Shown here: positions 49,210 through 60,208 of the stretch, in pieces
How the letters are laid out: each line of letters begins with the position of its first letter
How positions within the stretch are numbered: position 1 is the first letter of the stretch
NCBI GenBank assembly: GCA_026745465.1
Contig: JACYXH010000348.1
Coordinates: 1 to 64,000 of the forward strand
Length of the DNA stretch: 64,000 bases
From: Lota lota
Lineage: Eukaryota; Chordata; Actinopteri; Gadiformes; Lotidae
Reading direction: 5' to 3'
Notes under the pieces: generated by a model
Seen by the model: the letters and a program-made list of their open reading frames with translations, nothing else
What the model was told of the DNA's origin: nothing
Database searches by the model: none
Translations under genes and position numbers: made by a program

Positions 49210-51984
49210 AAGAATAGGATAAGGTTTTGAGAGCCAATCCATCAAATATCTCCACGTCACACATACCTCACAGAGCGCTACTGGAGCCCACCTTGAGGAG
49301 GAGGGATGTGTCCCGCCTCCTTTCTCCTCAAATTTTTCCACAACTGACATTCGTCTTCCGTTTGACCTTTTGCCTGGTGACTTCAGTATCTCGCTGCATA
49401 TTTACGAGGTTTTAGGATTTTACCGTTTTACAACTCTCTCTCGAGTCCTCTCTAAAACAAGCCATCCCATGATTCATTCTGATGCACAAGCCCTACAGAC
49501 CTAACTTTAACTGACAACTAAATGTTAATTATTAAATATGTAAGGCGTGTTGACGTTGTGAATGGCACAAAGGGTGGAAAAGTTCCAAGAGAGACATGAT
49601 GATGATGAACTCATTGGAGTCGGCTTAGTTGTATGCTGACCTTCAAGTGACTGAGCGGCCACATGTAACAGGACACAGTGGATGAAGTGATGTTTGTTGA
49701 GTAAAAGCAATGGTGTGGTTTGTGTTAAACACACTAGCCCCGGCCAGAGACCCTCACTCACTACCCGACTGCATTACAAGCAACGTGTGCGGAATATCAC
49801 AAAGCACTAATACTAAAAATACTAATACTCCAGCTACTAGAATACAAAGACAATCGAAAAATATGAATCCATGAATTATTAATAATGAATTATTAAATCA
49901 ATTAATTCGGATATTTCTTAATAGTAAAATTGAGTCTTCAATGTTTTATTATTACCATTTCTAGACATATTTGAAATGGCGGCCATAGGGACTATAGTCC
50001 CTAAGTTTGTTCTGCAGCAGGCCTGCATGCTGGTGAGAGATGAGGCCCAGCCAGTTATATTGGTATGTAGGTTTGTAAAAACCTACGAATAGCAAGTTGT
50101 TCTGGAACGCCTGTATATTGGTGTCAAAGTTGCTAGGAATGCACATATCAGGATCTGGTAGTGATACTGGAACCAGTTATCAGTCCTGGCAGCTAAAAAG
50201 GGAATCTGGGTAGGAGAACCCCTAACCCCCTAACAACACAAACGTATAAAAGGGCATCTTATATTGTAGGAAGTCAGCAGCAACAGGCCTGCGGATTGAG
50301 TTAAAGAGCAGAGTGACTTATGTAGATCCTTCATGTTTTTCCTTGCCATAATTCCCAGAATAATCAACCATTAAACGTTCTAAATTCAGCCTATGAGAAC
50401 AAACTGTTAAATGTTAAACTGTCAAAATAACGTGTAATGACTGTATCCATAACCCCTAGCATATTGAGCAACTAATATTAAAAGACATCTTAGTAATGAC
50501 AGCTATAAAACAACAACAAAAATGACATTGCTTCTCGATGCACCCCTAGTTTAAACACGTCTGTGTGTCTTGACATGACTTCCTTAACATACCAGGCTCA
50601 AACAGCAGAGTACACAGGACATCTGCTGAGGTCCGCAGGCAGACAGGAGGCAGGTCTGGTTCAGCACGGGGCTGCCATGCTCAGGTGATGTAGTCTACAG
50701 AGATGTGACTGTAGAGTCCTGGCCTCTAGGTCCCAGAACCCCAGGGTCTTTATAAGTCCCTAGTCCTTTAGACTGCAGGAACCCACGATGCCTTTGAGCA
50801 TCTGCTACTCACAGGGAAGAGGGTCTGGACAAGCCCCAAAAGAGCTAGAGAAGATGAGTGAGTGAGAGAGAGGGCAGTGAACCTGCAGCCTTAATATTGC
50901 TTTCAAAAAGGTTCAACTAAATAGCAAAAAAACTACTAACATTTAAAAAGGCCCGGTGAACCTTGGTCCAGCAGATAAGAAGAGTGACTATTCTCTTCTT
51001 TTTGTGTTGCCCCATGCCCTCGCCTGCGTTCACAAGGGGCAGAGCAGGACCACAGCTGGAGCGGGTTTCACCAAATGGAACTGCGTAGGACGGCTCCAAT
51101 GCTCCATTCATAGAAGGTCAACAGACCGAGACTCTCTCCACAAACCGGACCAGAACTACTTCATCACAACGCTTCATCAGGACTCTGTTCCCCGGAAGAC
51201 TATCTAAACTGTGGCGGGGTGGAGCCCCAAAACCACAATGGGGGAGGGTCCAGTTCACATGCTTATGGTAACACTTTGGGGCATTTTGAAAGGAGCTGCG
51301 GGTATATATGATTTATACATTCAAGATTTATACATCCTACTTTTATTCTAGATCACTTTTCGGTTCATTGTAAGAGTGAACTATTTTGGCTCCATTCTGA
51401 ACTGTGCACTCCACAGAGAAGTCTTTCAACGGGAGTGGAGAGAAGTCATCTCTGCCTAAACACCACAAGGATTTTCCATACGCGAGTGAAACCCAGACAG
51501 ACAAGCATGGCGAGTGAGGTAGCACGTCTAGACCAGATCAAGGTCATAAGATGTCCACCTGCACTCAGAAAGACAAGGTGCAGGAAATAACCATGTACCC
51601 AGCCAGGTATCAAAACAAATATGCTTTCCTGTGGCATAACAACATGATGTGACTTGCACTAGCGACAAATCCACAGTTGGACACAATGACAAACCAAGTC
51701 AACCTCTTCCAGGTACTAATAAAAGCACCAGTTACGCAACCCTTGTAGATATCCCTCTGTCTGCTCCTGGAGCTCCATGCAGTAGAGACACAAAGAACCC
51801 CAGCAGCAGCAACCCTTGGCCTATTATGTAGGGTAAGCTAAGCCAGGGCATGTGACTGGTTCAGAACGGGGGAAGTAGGTTGGCTTCCTACTGAGGCCAG
51901 AGCCTGAGGCCCAGGGCTGACTGTGTGGGTCAGCTGGATAAGGCACATGTTCCTGGAACACCACGTGGGAACGTGGTGCACAAG
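49210..51984. other. intergenic DNA without recognised genes
   Basis: I see no coding homology. A 16-bp perfect palindrome (agggactatagtccct) lies at 49987-50002 and a small hairpin (gtaggtttgtaaaaacctac) near 50066. The open frames here are short and have no recognisable domain. Confidence 0.4.
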
Positions 51985-51989
51985 CTGGC

Positions 51990-52265
51990 ATGTCATCACA
52001 AGGCATGCGAGTGTACACAACACCTGATCACACTAGCAGAGGGGGTACACAACCTTGCATGCCATCACAAGGCATGCGAGTGTACACAACACCTAATCAC
52101 ACTAGCAGAGGGGGTACACAACCTTGCATGCCATCACAAGGCATGCGAGTGTACACAACACCTAATCACACTAGCAGAGGGGGTACACAACCTTGCATGC
52201 CATCACAAGGCATGCGAGTGTACACAACACCTAATCACACTAGCAGAGGGGGTACACAACCTTGT
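51990..52265. repeat. 69-bp minisatellite, four units
   Basis: Units of catcacaaggcatgcgagtg / tacacaacacctaatcacac / tagcagagggggtacacaac / cttgcatgc repeat every 69 bp. The multiple-of-three length keeps frames open, which are artefacts. Confidence 0.96.
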
Positions 52266-52604
52266 ATTAGCGGGAGTCCGCAAGACTTCCAAGGGGCAAA
52301 GAAAAAAGCACTTAACACAATAACACACTAGTGCGGATAAGTAAAACTCACATTAACAGAAGTGGGAAGGTTTGCATGGCATGCTTGAGAACATGATAGC
52401 AAACCAAACACACGTGCCATAGATGTGACCATTATACATTTGGATTTGAACCATTACTCTGGAAGTCATCACTCACCGCACACACACCATAATGTTTATA
52501 GTGGGAATAATAGTATCACACACACTAGGCTGTTCATCCCACTGAAAACCAACCCCACGCACACTACAACAACCCATTTGATTATCTGCATTATATTCTG
52601 TATT

Positions 52605-52840
52605 TTGCACAGCATTTTTTTTTTTTTTGCACTACCACCGTGGCTGGTACCACTACCACTTGAACACATTGTTGTATTGATGTTGCTACTTATTATTACT
52701 TATTATTATTTATCATTACATCCTTTGTTATGGATCTTGTATTGATGCTGCTATGTGACTGTTGAGGATCCGAGCCTAATAATTTTACTCTTGCGTACTT
52801 GTACGTTAAGATGTAATAAAAGCAACTCTGGTTCTGATTC
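52605..52840 (+). mobile_element. LINE-type 3' tail, copy 2
   Basis: It matches 16500-16720 over most of its length (ggtaccactaccacttgaac through aataaaagcaactctg and gttctgattc). A poly-T stretch and ttgcactaccaccgtggctg precede it. Confidence 0.6.
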
Positions 52841-53572
52841 AGTATGTAGGGACAGTGGAATATCCTACCATATAACAGTATGTAGGGACAGTGGAATATC
52901 CTACCATCTCAACAATATAACAGTATGTAGGACAGTGGAATATCCTACCATATAACAGTATGTAGGGACAGTGGAATATCCTACCATCTCAACAATATAA
53001 CAGTATGTAGGACAGTGGAATATCCTACAATATAACAGTATGTAGGACAGTGGAATATCCTACCATCTCAACAATATAACAGTATGTAGGACAGTGGAAT
53101 ATCCTACCATCTCAACAATATAACAGTATGTAGGACAGTGGAATATCCTACCATCTCAACAATATAACAGTATGCAGGACAGTGGAATACCCAACCATCA
53201 ACAATATAACAGTATGCAAGACAGTGGAATACCCAACCAGCTCAACAATATAACAGTATGTAGGACAGTGGAATATCCTACCATCTCAACAATATAACAG
53301 TATGTAGGACAGTGGAATATCCTACAATATAACAGTATGTAGGACAGTGGAATATCCTACCATCTCAACAATATAACAGTATGTAGGACAGTGGAATATC
53401 CCACAATATAACAGTATGTAGGACAGTGGAATATCCTACAATATAACAGTATGTAGGACAGTGGAATATCCTACCATCTCAACAATATAACAGTATGTAG
53501 GACAGTGGAATATCCTACCATCTCAACAATATAACAGTATGTAGGACAGTGGAATATCCTACCATCTCAACA
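52838..53572. repeat. 27/43-bp minisatellite, about 18 units
   Basis: Units of cagtatgtaggacagtggaa / tatcctaccatctcaacaat / ataa, plus a short form lacking the catctcaac part. It starts exactly at the tail of the LINE fragment, so the tail may have seeded the array. Confidence 0.95.
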
Positions 53573-54104
53573 GTTGAAAGCGTGGCGTCTGTGGTGAAGA
53601 TCTTAGCATTAGCAGGTTAGCTTGCTACCCAGCTAGCGTCGTTTCACCAACAAGCCTCACACCACTGGACTGGTAGCCTGAGCTCCTCAACACGATTCAG
53701 ATAAGAGTCCCATGACAATGCTGGCAGAACAAACCCGTCGATCAGCGGCCTCACATGCACGCTGGGCACGGCTGCAGCTCCGACGAGAGGCTGCTTTTTC
53801 ATAATTGTGCGACTCCGGACTGACGCTACGTGACGAGGCGCCGCGTGATGACATATTGCGTGACGCTGAGTCAGCCGGACACGGTCACGTGGTGCAGGCG
53901 GTGCTCTGGTACCTCACTTGTTCGTGGTTAGTTTGGAACTAATTAAAACTCCGGTCTGCTTTTACGTCTAGTCATACGTCTGCGTTTGTATTTACTGGCA
54001 TGTAACTGTATCCGTTGAATACAGGATGAAATGGCCCCATAAACAATCAACCACAAGAGGGTATGACGGCAACAATGTCCCTTGTATAATACAATGTGAA
54101 CTCT

Positions 54105-54105
<1 letters not shown>

Positions 54106-54180
<75 letters not shown>
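54106..54180. repeat. (GT)n microsatellite 1
   Basis: Uninterrupted GT repeat of about 75 bp. Confidence 0.97.
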
Positions 54181-54182
<2 letters not shown>

Positions 54183-54271
54183 CACCTCTATTTTGCAGGC
54201 TATCAGAAACATCAGCAATCTCCTGCATCTGTCTTCCCCTGATTGGGCTGAACTCAGGACCGCTGTCTGGG

Positions 54272-54297
54272 ATGTGTGTGTGTGTGTGTGTGTGTGT

Positions 54298-54373
<76 letters not shown>
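54272..54373. repeat. (GT)n microsatellite 2
   Basis: GT repeat of about 100 bp with one GGG interruption near 54298. Confidence 0.97.
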
Positions 54374-54376
<3 letters not shown>

Positions 54377-54789
54377 ACCATGTTTCCAGAACTCTGTTCC
54401 CCACCACCACAGATTAGCCGGTGCTGTATTGTTGCTGTGTTTGTGTTACGCAGCCCGTCAGCCCACTGTAAGCAACTGTGTGTGTGTGTGTGTGTATTTA
54501 TGTGCCGAATAGGTCAGAATAGAGTACATATTATAATCCAATACCAGGCCTGAAAAGGAAACGATAGTTATGTTATTATAACTCTAGTTCTATGATTGTA
54601 GGCGTAGCCGTCTAGGTCCCACGTGGGCGCCAGCCTCCGTGATTTCTGCCCCTTCGCTGCCTGGCGCTGCTGCTCCACGTCGCTCTGCCCGAACGAATCC
54701 TTGCCAGCTGTCATGGCCGACAGGGCAGAGGAAAGTAGGGCAATGTTATTCACGGCCGCCGCATCTTGTGAGGCGCAGACAAAAGATCT

Positions 54790-55260
54790 GTCCCCCCCCC
54801 CACGCCCTCTCTCTCATGCCCCTCTCTCTCATGCCCTTCTCTCTCAGGCCACCCTCTCTCATGCCCCCCTCTGTCTCTCTCAGTCCCCTCTATCTCATGC
54901 CCCCCTCTCTCTCTCAGTCCCCCCTCTCTCTCTGTATTCTCTCTCAGTCTCCCCTCTCTCTCTCAGTCCCCCCTCTCTCTCTGTCCCCTCTCTCTCTCAG
55001 TCCCCCTCTCTCTCTCATGCCCTCTCTCATGCCCTCCTCTCTCTCAGTACCCCCCCCTCTCTCATGCCCTCCTCTCTCTCAGTACCCCCCCTCTCTCATG
55101 CCCCGCTCTCTCATTCCTCTCTCTCATAGTCCCCCCTCTCTCCCCTACCCCACCCCTCTCTCCTAACCGTAACCCTAACCTCTCCCCGCACCCTCACCTC
55201 CCCCCTTCCACCTCTCCCCTACCCTAATTTACCCTCTCCCCCCTCCCCTAACTTCCCCCC
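54790..55260. repeat. pyrimidine-rich CTCTCTCATGCCCCC tract
   Basis: About 400 bases of CT-rich imperfect repeat with an atgcccc / agtcccc motif; the plus strand is almost free of purines. It grades into CCCTAA-type sequence. Confidence 0.9.
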
Positions 55261-55265
55261 TCCCA

Positions 55266-55286
55266 TCTAACCCTAACCCTAACCCT
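55266..55286. repeat. short interstitial telomere-like (CCCTAA)3
   Basis: taaccctaaccctaaccct occurs once, with scattered ccctaacc phrases on both sides. It is too short to indicate a chromosome end. Confidence 0.8.
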
Positions 55287-55679
55287 GAGTAGGGTTCGAA
55301 CCCTAACCCAGCTAATATATATGAATTTTTCAGTTCGAATTTGGATGTTTTGCACTCTGAATCGGGGGCTATTTTAATTAATTCCCTGAATGAGATAGGT
55401 CAATTTTGAAGTGATGAGGATTTAAAGGCCATTTAAAAAAAAAACATTACAAAAATTATTGAAGCTTTATGATTTATTGAAAGATGTGCAGTACCTCCAA
55501 AATTCCGAAAAATGTATCGCGGCGCTGTTTCCAAATTTTCAGCAGTCTGAATTTGAACCATCACCAATTTGGACGGGATCATTTAGGCAGCAGGTGGCGC
55601 TGTTTCAACTGTCTAAATTTGGAATTTTTAGTGAAAGGTAACCAAAGTTGGAGTGTCATCCAAATTCACAGTAAATTGA

Positions 55680-56030
55680 TTGTAAGTGCAAATTAAGTCA
55701 AATTTTAAGCTGAAATCAACCAAACACTGGAAGTAAGTCCAAAGTAACCGTAAGTGTCAAGTAAGTCTAAAATAAGCAGAAATTGATTGTTAGTTCGAGT
55801 TGACTGAAATTGAAAGTTGTATTCCACCAAAGAGTGGAAGTAAGTCCAAAGTAAACAAAAGTGTCAAGTAAGTCTAAAATAAGCAGAAATTGATTGTTAG
55901 TTCAAGTTGACTGAAATTGAAAGTTGTATTCAACCAAAGAGTGGAAGTCAGTCCAAAGTTAACAAAAGTGTCAACTAAGTCCAAAGTAAGCAAAAGTTGA
56001 TTGTAAGTTGAAGTTTGCTGGAATTGCAAG
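55680..56030. repeat. 107-bp tandem repeat rich in GTAAGT, about three units
   Basis: The phrase ggaagtaagtccaaagtaa and its variant start at 55729, 55836 and 55943, a 107-bp period. Plus-strand units each carry several aagtaagt motifs. The array lies just beyond the stop codon of the recombinase-like gene (56213) on its 3' side. Confidence 0.85.
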
Positions 56031-56212
56031 TTTGAAAATAAGAAAAGTTGTACAGAAGTCCAAAGTAAGCACTACTTTGAAGTAACTACCAAGTAAGCAC
56101 TAGTTGGACGAAATGCAAACTGTGCTAAAGTTTGAAGTGGACTTTGCCTATACAGCCATCTTTAACAAACTTTCAACTTCATTTGACTTTAACCTTACTT
56201 CAAACTTTAGCT

Positions 56213-58552
56213 TCAGTATACTTTAAGTAACTTCAGATTCTGCATAGGTGTAGGTGTAGGTGTAGTAAGTTGGGGGACGTCCGCGTCAATGTCAAAGGAA
56301 AGTTTCCGGCAAGATGTCATACTGCGGCTCCCCGGCTGTGCTGCCTCCTCTCCAGCGGACTGCAGGGCAGACGTGCTTGTAGAGGGCTGGGGCTGTGAGT
56401 CGTCGTCGTCATCCGATTCAGAATAAATTAAAACGCGTGGCTTTGATGTGGGCCGGCAACTGCTGGGTGGTGAGTTGGAAGGCCCAGCTGGGGTGGGCTG
56501 GGAGTCGTCGTCGACGACACACTCTGCCAAGGGTGACTGTGGTGACCTTGGCGTGGGCGGGGAGCTTGTGTCCGGGGAGTCGTCATATACCACTGACCCT
56601 TCCTCCTCGGTTGTCTCCTCCTCCTCCTCCTCCTCCATGTCTTCCACACCCTCCACCAACGCCTTCATCCTCAGTTGCCTCACTTGGAAGGCATCTGAGA
56701 GGTCCGGAATTGGGCAGTAAAATGTATCTGCCGTGGCCACGTCGTGGCACATGGAGGTGGCAACCCGGCTCCGCTCTTCCACAGAGAGATGTTTCTTTGC
56801 CTTGGAAGAGGACATAAGCAAGTGTTAAACTTCAGACAACTTAGGTGTAAGGTATGTTTGATTTCATACTCATGCATGAACGTGGAGTGGTTAAGGTTAA
56901 GGGTCCACACTTACCTGGGTGCTCACGCTGGACCGCACCATGTTGAAGGTGATGTCCCCTACTAATCCAGCGTGTTTCCAGGCATTGCGGAGCAACTGGT
57001 TGAGCTTGTTAATGGGCTTGCCGTCACGCCGTACAAAGACCAACTCCGACTCAGGGAACAGGCCTTGGACAATGTCTACCACATCCTTCAGCCACTGGTA
57101 CTCCTCGGCATACATTGGGAGTATGGCATGGCCAAACGACTTCTGAGTCTTGTGCTCCCTGACCTGAAAGGTATAGAAAATAAAGACATAGTAGTGAAAC
57201 ACACCTAAAAAGTAGAGAAACCTTAAATAAAAACATGTAATGAATAAAGCACGCTACAAAATCATGTCACATGTTACTCACCCACACCACATATTTATCT
57301 TCTTTGTACTCTGCGTCAAACACTTCCACCATCCGCATGGAGGTGAAGACCACCGGCCGGTGGCCACTCACTATGGCCAGGTAACCAGATATGTAGCCAT
57401 ACAGCAGCTCCAGGTCACAATGGGTGGCTGCGGTTTGAGGTTTTTCTGCAAAAAAAGGTTAGGGTTAATTGGCCCATCATTTCATGCTCGGCAAACCAAA
57501 TGACTATATGTATGTGGCTTACTTACTCAGCAATTTGGGGATCCCTTTCTTTGCCGCCTGCAGAAAGGCCTTCTGGTTGGCGGCAGTAAGCGTGTGCTCT
57601 GTACATCGAAAAAGCAAAACATAACAGTGGCATATTAGTAGTCAAACAATTCAATGAACTTGTATATACTGTAGGTTGTTTTGTCTACTTTGGTTAGGCC
57701 CATCATTACAAAACTTGACATAACTTTAACTACACAGATAAATTAAACGTACTGCTTTTAGTCCGTTTGACAACTTGACGGTGAATGACGACATCCCTGA
57801 GGATGTCGCTCTGCATGCTGGGGATTGTGTGCCGCAGCTGCTGCACTTGCACCGCAGTCAGCTTACTGGACACCCGATGGAAGAGGTCCAGATGGACGAG
57901 GAACGCATTGACATTGCACAACATATTTTTTATTGTTGTGCATTTGTACCCTAACCCCTTCAGCACAGCAGGCCAACTGCACAAACAAAGGTTACAACAA
58001 GTCAAACGATAAGTCTTTCTTCAAACAGTACTTTACAGTTTCAACCAATGGGGTGGTCCAAAATGATGTTACTTACGCTTGCAATTTAGACAAATTATAG
58101 AGGACCCTCATCCCCCGTTTTCGCCCTTCCCCCTTTGACATGTATGCGCAGAACCTTTGCGCATGGCACCGCCGGGTCCTGGCATTCTCTACGTCTTTGG
58201 GTCTGGATTTGCAGCCCAGGGAAGCTTTCTGGAACTGCAGCAGCGCTTTGCCTGCATGCCAACATGTCCCAGGTAATGTGGAGATCAGAATCACTGTATT
58301 GCAGTCCGAGGGGGCCTTCCAATCACACACTTTACAATTAATAACGACACTTCCTGCAGGACCACAGAGAGGAAGACAGTAGTACTTACCGACCACAGTC
58401 CGATTCAGCTGCGGCGTTCTAGCCGTATGTTGGAATTTCTTCTTTGGGCTGGGGCTGTGAAAGACGCCTGCCGAAGCCGAAGATGAGGTTGTCGCCCTCA
58501 ACACCGCTGCTTCCTGCTGCTGCCTCCTCATGTAGGCTTCCAGGACTTCCAC
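56213..58552 (-). CDS. intron-containing tyrosine-recombinase-like protein gene
   Basis: Seven segments join in phase with GT/AG junctions: 58390-58552, 58077-58251, 57753-57976, 57527-57598, 57282-57445, 56915-57163 and 56213-56800, giving 544 residues from Met at 58552. The middle part resembles a core-binding domain (CHAQRFCAYMSKGEGRKRGM; TIKNMLCNVNAFLVHLDLFH). The catalytic-type region has Arg in YLAIVSGHRPVVF, Lys in VREHKTQKSFGHAILPMY, Arg in DITFNMVRSSVSTQ, His in TSMCHDVATAD and Tyr in TFYCP. This is the R-K-R-H-Y layout of tyrosine recombinases, with Asn for the usual first His of the HxxR box. An acidic, Ser/Pro-rich tail of about 150 residues follows. Such enzymes cut and rejoin DNA through the Tyr; vertebrate relatives include Crypton transposons and genes derived from them. 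Activity is inferred only. Confidence 0.75.
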
Positions 58553-58555
58553 TCT

Positions 58556-59627
58556 TCACCGGAGATCCTCACAGGAAAGGCAGGAAATGCTGGTCGCCTC
58601 TTGTGTCCACCACCGGAGATCCTCACAGGAAAGGCAGGAAATGCTGGTCGCCCTCTTGTGTCCACCAGCCTGAATTGTGGACAAAAGAACAGGCAGACTT
58701 GGTGGACGTTTTGAAGATGTCACAGTGGACCCCCTGGAACTGCACGGGGAACTAAAGTCTACACAAGATGAGTTCTTTTTTGACCCAATTTTAGAATGAC
58801 ACTGTGACAAGTTCAAAGAGAAAGGTGAACATGACACGGGCGTGGAGTGGCACGAACGCAGGGGGATGAAGGATGACTCCCGTTGTGGCGTGGCAGGGAG
58901 GATGAAATGAGCGGCAGAAGACGGCCCAGGTTCCTCGTTGTCGCCTGGTGGCGCCCATGTCGCCGGCCCAGGTTCCTCGTCGTCGCTTGGTGGCGCCGCA
59001 GCCGCCTCCCTCTCTCCGGATTGGGGCTGTGGGTCATTGATATAGCAATAACAAACAATTTGGGTTAGCAAGACAAGTATTTTCATTTTCATGAATGTTC
59101 GACATTGCATTTCAAAGTTGTGCTCAGGACATAATCAGTTATTAATGCATAACCCAGTGGATAAAAGAACATTGGAAAAAGCCAGTGACCTTGACATCAA
59201 GCGTCGAGACCATTGGAATTTCCGGGTTTGTTGCCCTCAGCTCCCCAAGCCTGTACACTGCAAGGGCTTGCTTGGCCAAGGTCATTGAGTCGCTCACCTC
59301 CTGCAAGTTATCATAATGAGTACAACTACTTAATCACTTATACTCAAATTATAAACACCAAGCGAGACAGTTGCAATATATATTTGTTATTCATTGATTT
59401 CTTATTACACATTTAATGGTTTTACATATTTGATAAAAAACAGTTTTGTGGATGTTAACCTTTCCATTGTGTTATGCTGTGTCATGGATTTTAGTCATGG
59501 GGCTCAATAAAGGTTACATATCATCTTAAATGTTTACTCACTTCTTGTTCACAGTGGTGGACTTCCACCAAGTGCTTGTCGAGGCGAACCAACCCAGTCT
59601 TGTCACAGAGGACACAACTCAGCTTGC
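58556..59627 (-). CDS. upstream exons of the recombinase-like gene: zinc finger and acidic region, with in-frame TGA
   Basis: Three further segments are in phase with the recombinase exons: 59542-59627, encoding a C2H2-like finger (LSCVLCDKTGLVRLDKHLVE, VHHC); 59190-59300, encoding EVSDSMTLAKQALAVYRLGE, LRATNPEIPMVSTLDVK; and 58390-59026, whose 5' part encodes a Ser/Pro-rich stretch. In that last segment a TGA at 58556-58558 interrupts the frame after SCEDLR. The codon is likely a changed TGG, because a 54-bp duplication just upstream shows the intact TGG at the same place. The message may therefore be broken, start again at Met 58552, or be read from another allele. No initiator exon was found upstream of 59627. 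Confidence 0.55.
58557..58664. repeat. 54-bp coding tandem duplication
   Basis: The minus-strand phrase encoding TSISCLSCEDLR occurs twice, 54 bases apart, in the same frame. One copy ends in TGG, the other in TGA. Confidence 0.9.
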
Positions 59628-60208
59628 CTGTAATACTACAAACATGAACAGCGTTTGAAAATGGCCTTGGCTAGGGATGGATTAGGAGTAAACATTCACA
59701 GGATTGCAAAAAATATGAAATAGTTTGAAACAAATGAAGTGGAACAGTTCAAGAACACAGACACACACAAACACACACACCATGCACAAAAAATGACAAG
59801 GCTCATACATTACTCAAATTTTTAAGGTTTTTTTACATTTAGGAAACTATGTACAATAGCTAAACGGTTGTCTTCAACTTTGACATGTTTTAATCTATTC
59901 AATGCAACATGCATGTAATGGAGTGTGTCATCACAAAGTGTTATTGACGTAATATGTAAAACATTTGGTTAATATACATTACATCACGGAGTGATTGGGC
60001 TTATATTTGTGGACTACTCTGGACATTCACATTTCATATGGCAAATCATTTGAGTAAATAGCATTACGTGAAAATTATACTTTCTATGCACGTTACTATT
60101 GAGCTTCTGTCGGAAGAACACACACCCCATTTATATAGGTCACTGCACCTAGCCACTACACATAGACTCGTTTTCTAAACATATATTGACACCAACGAAA
60201 AACAACCC

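Noticed and set aside
55266-55286. Telomere end
   Set aside because: There are only three CCCTAA units, inside ordinary interstitial sequence with genes on both sides.
55284-55310. tRNA T-arm-like agggttcgaaccct
   Set aside because: It is a short palindrome without acceptor, D or anticodon arms around it; no tRNA can be folded.
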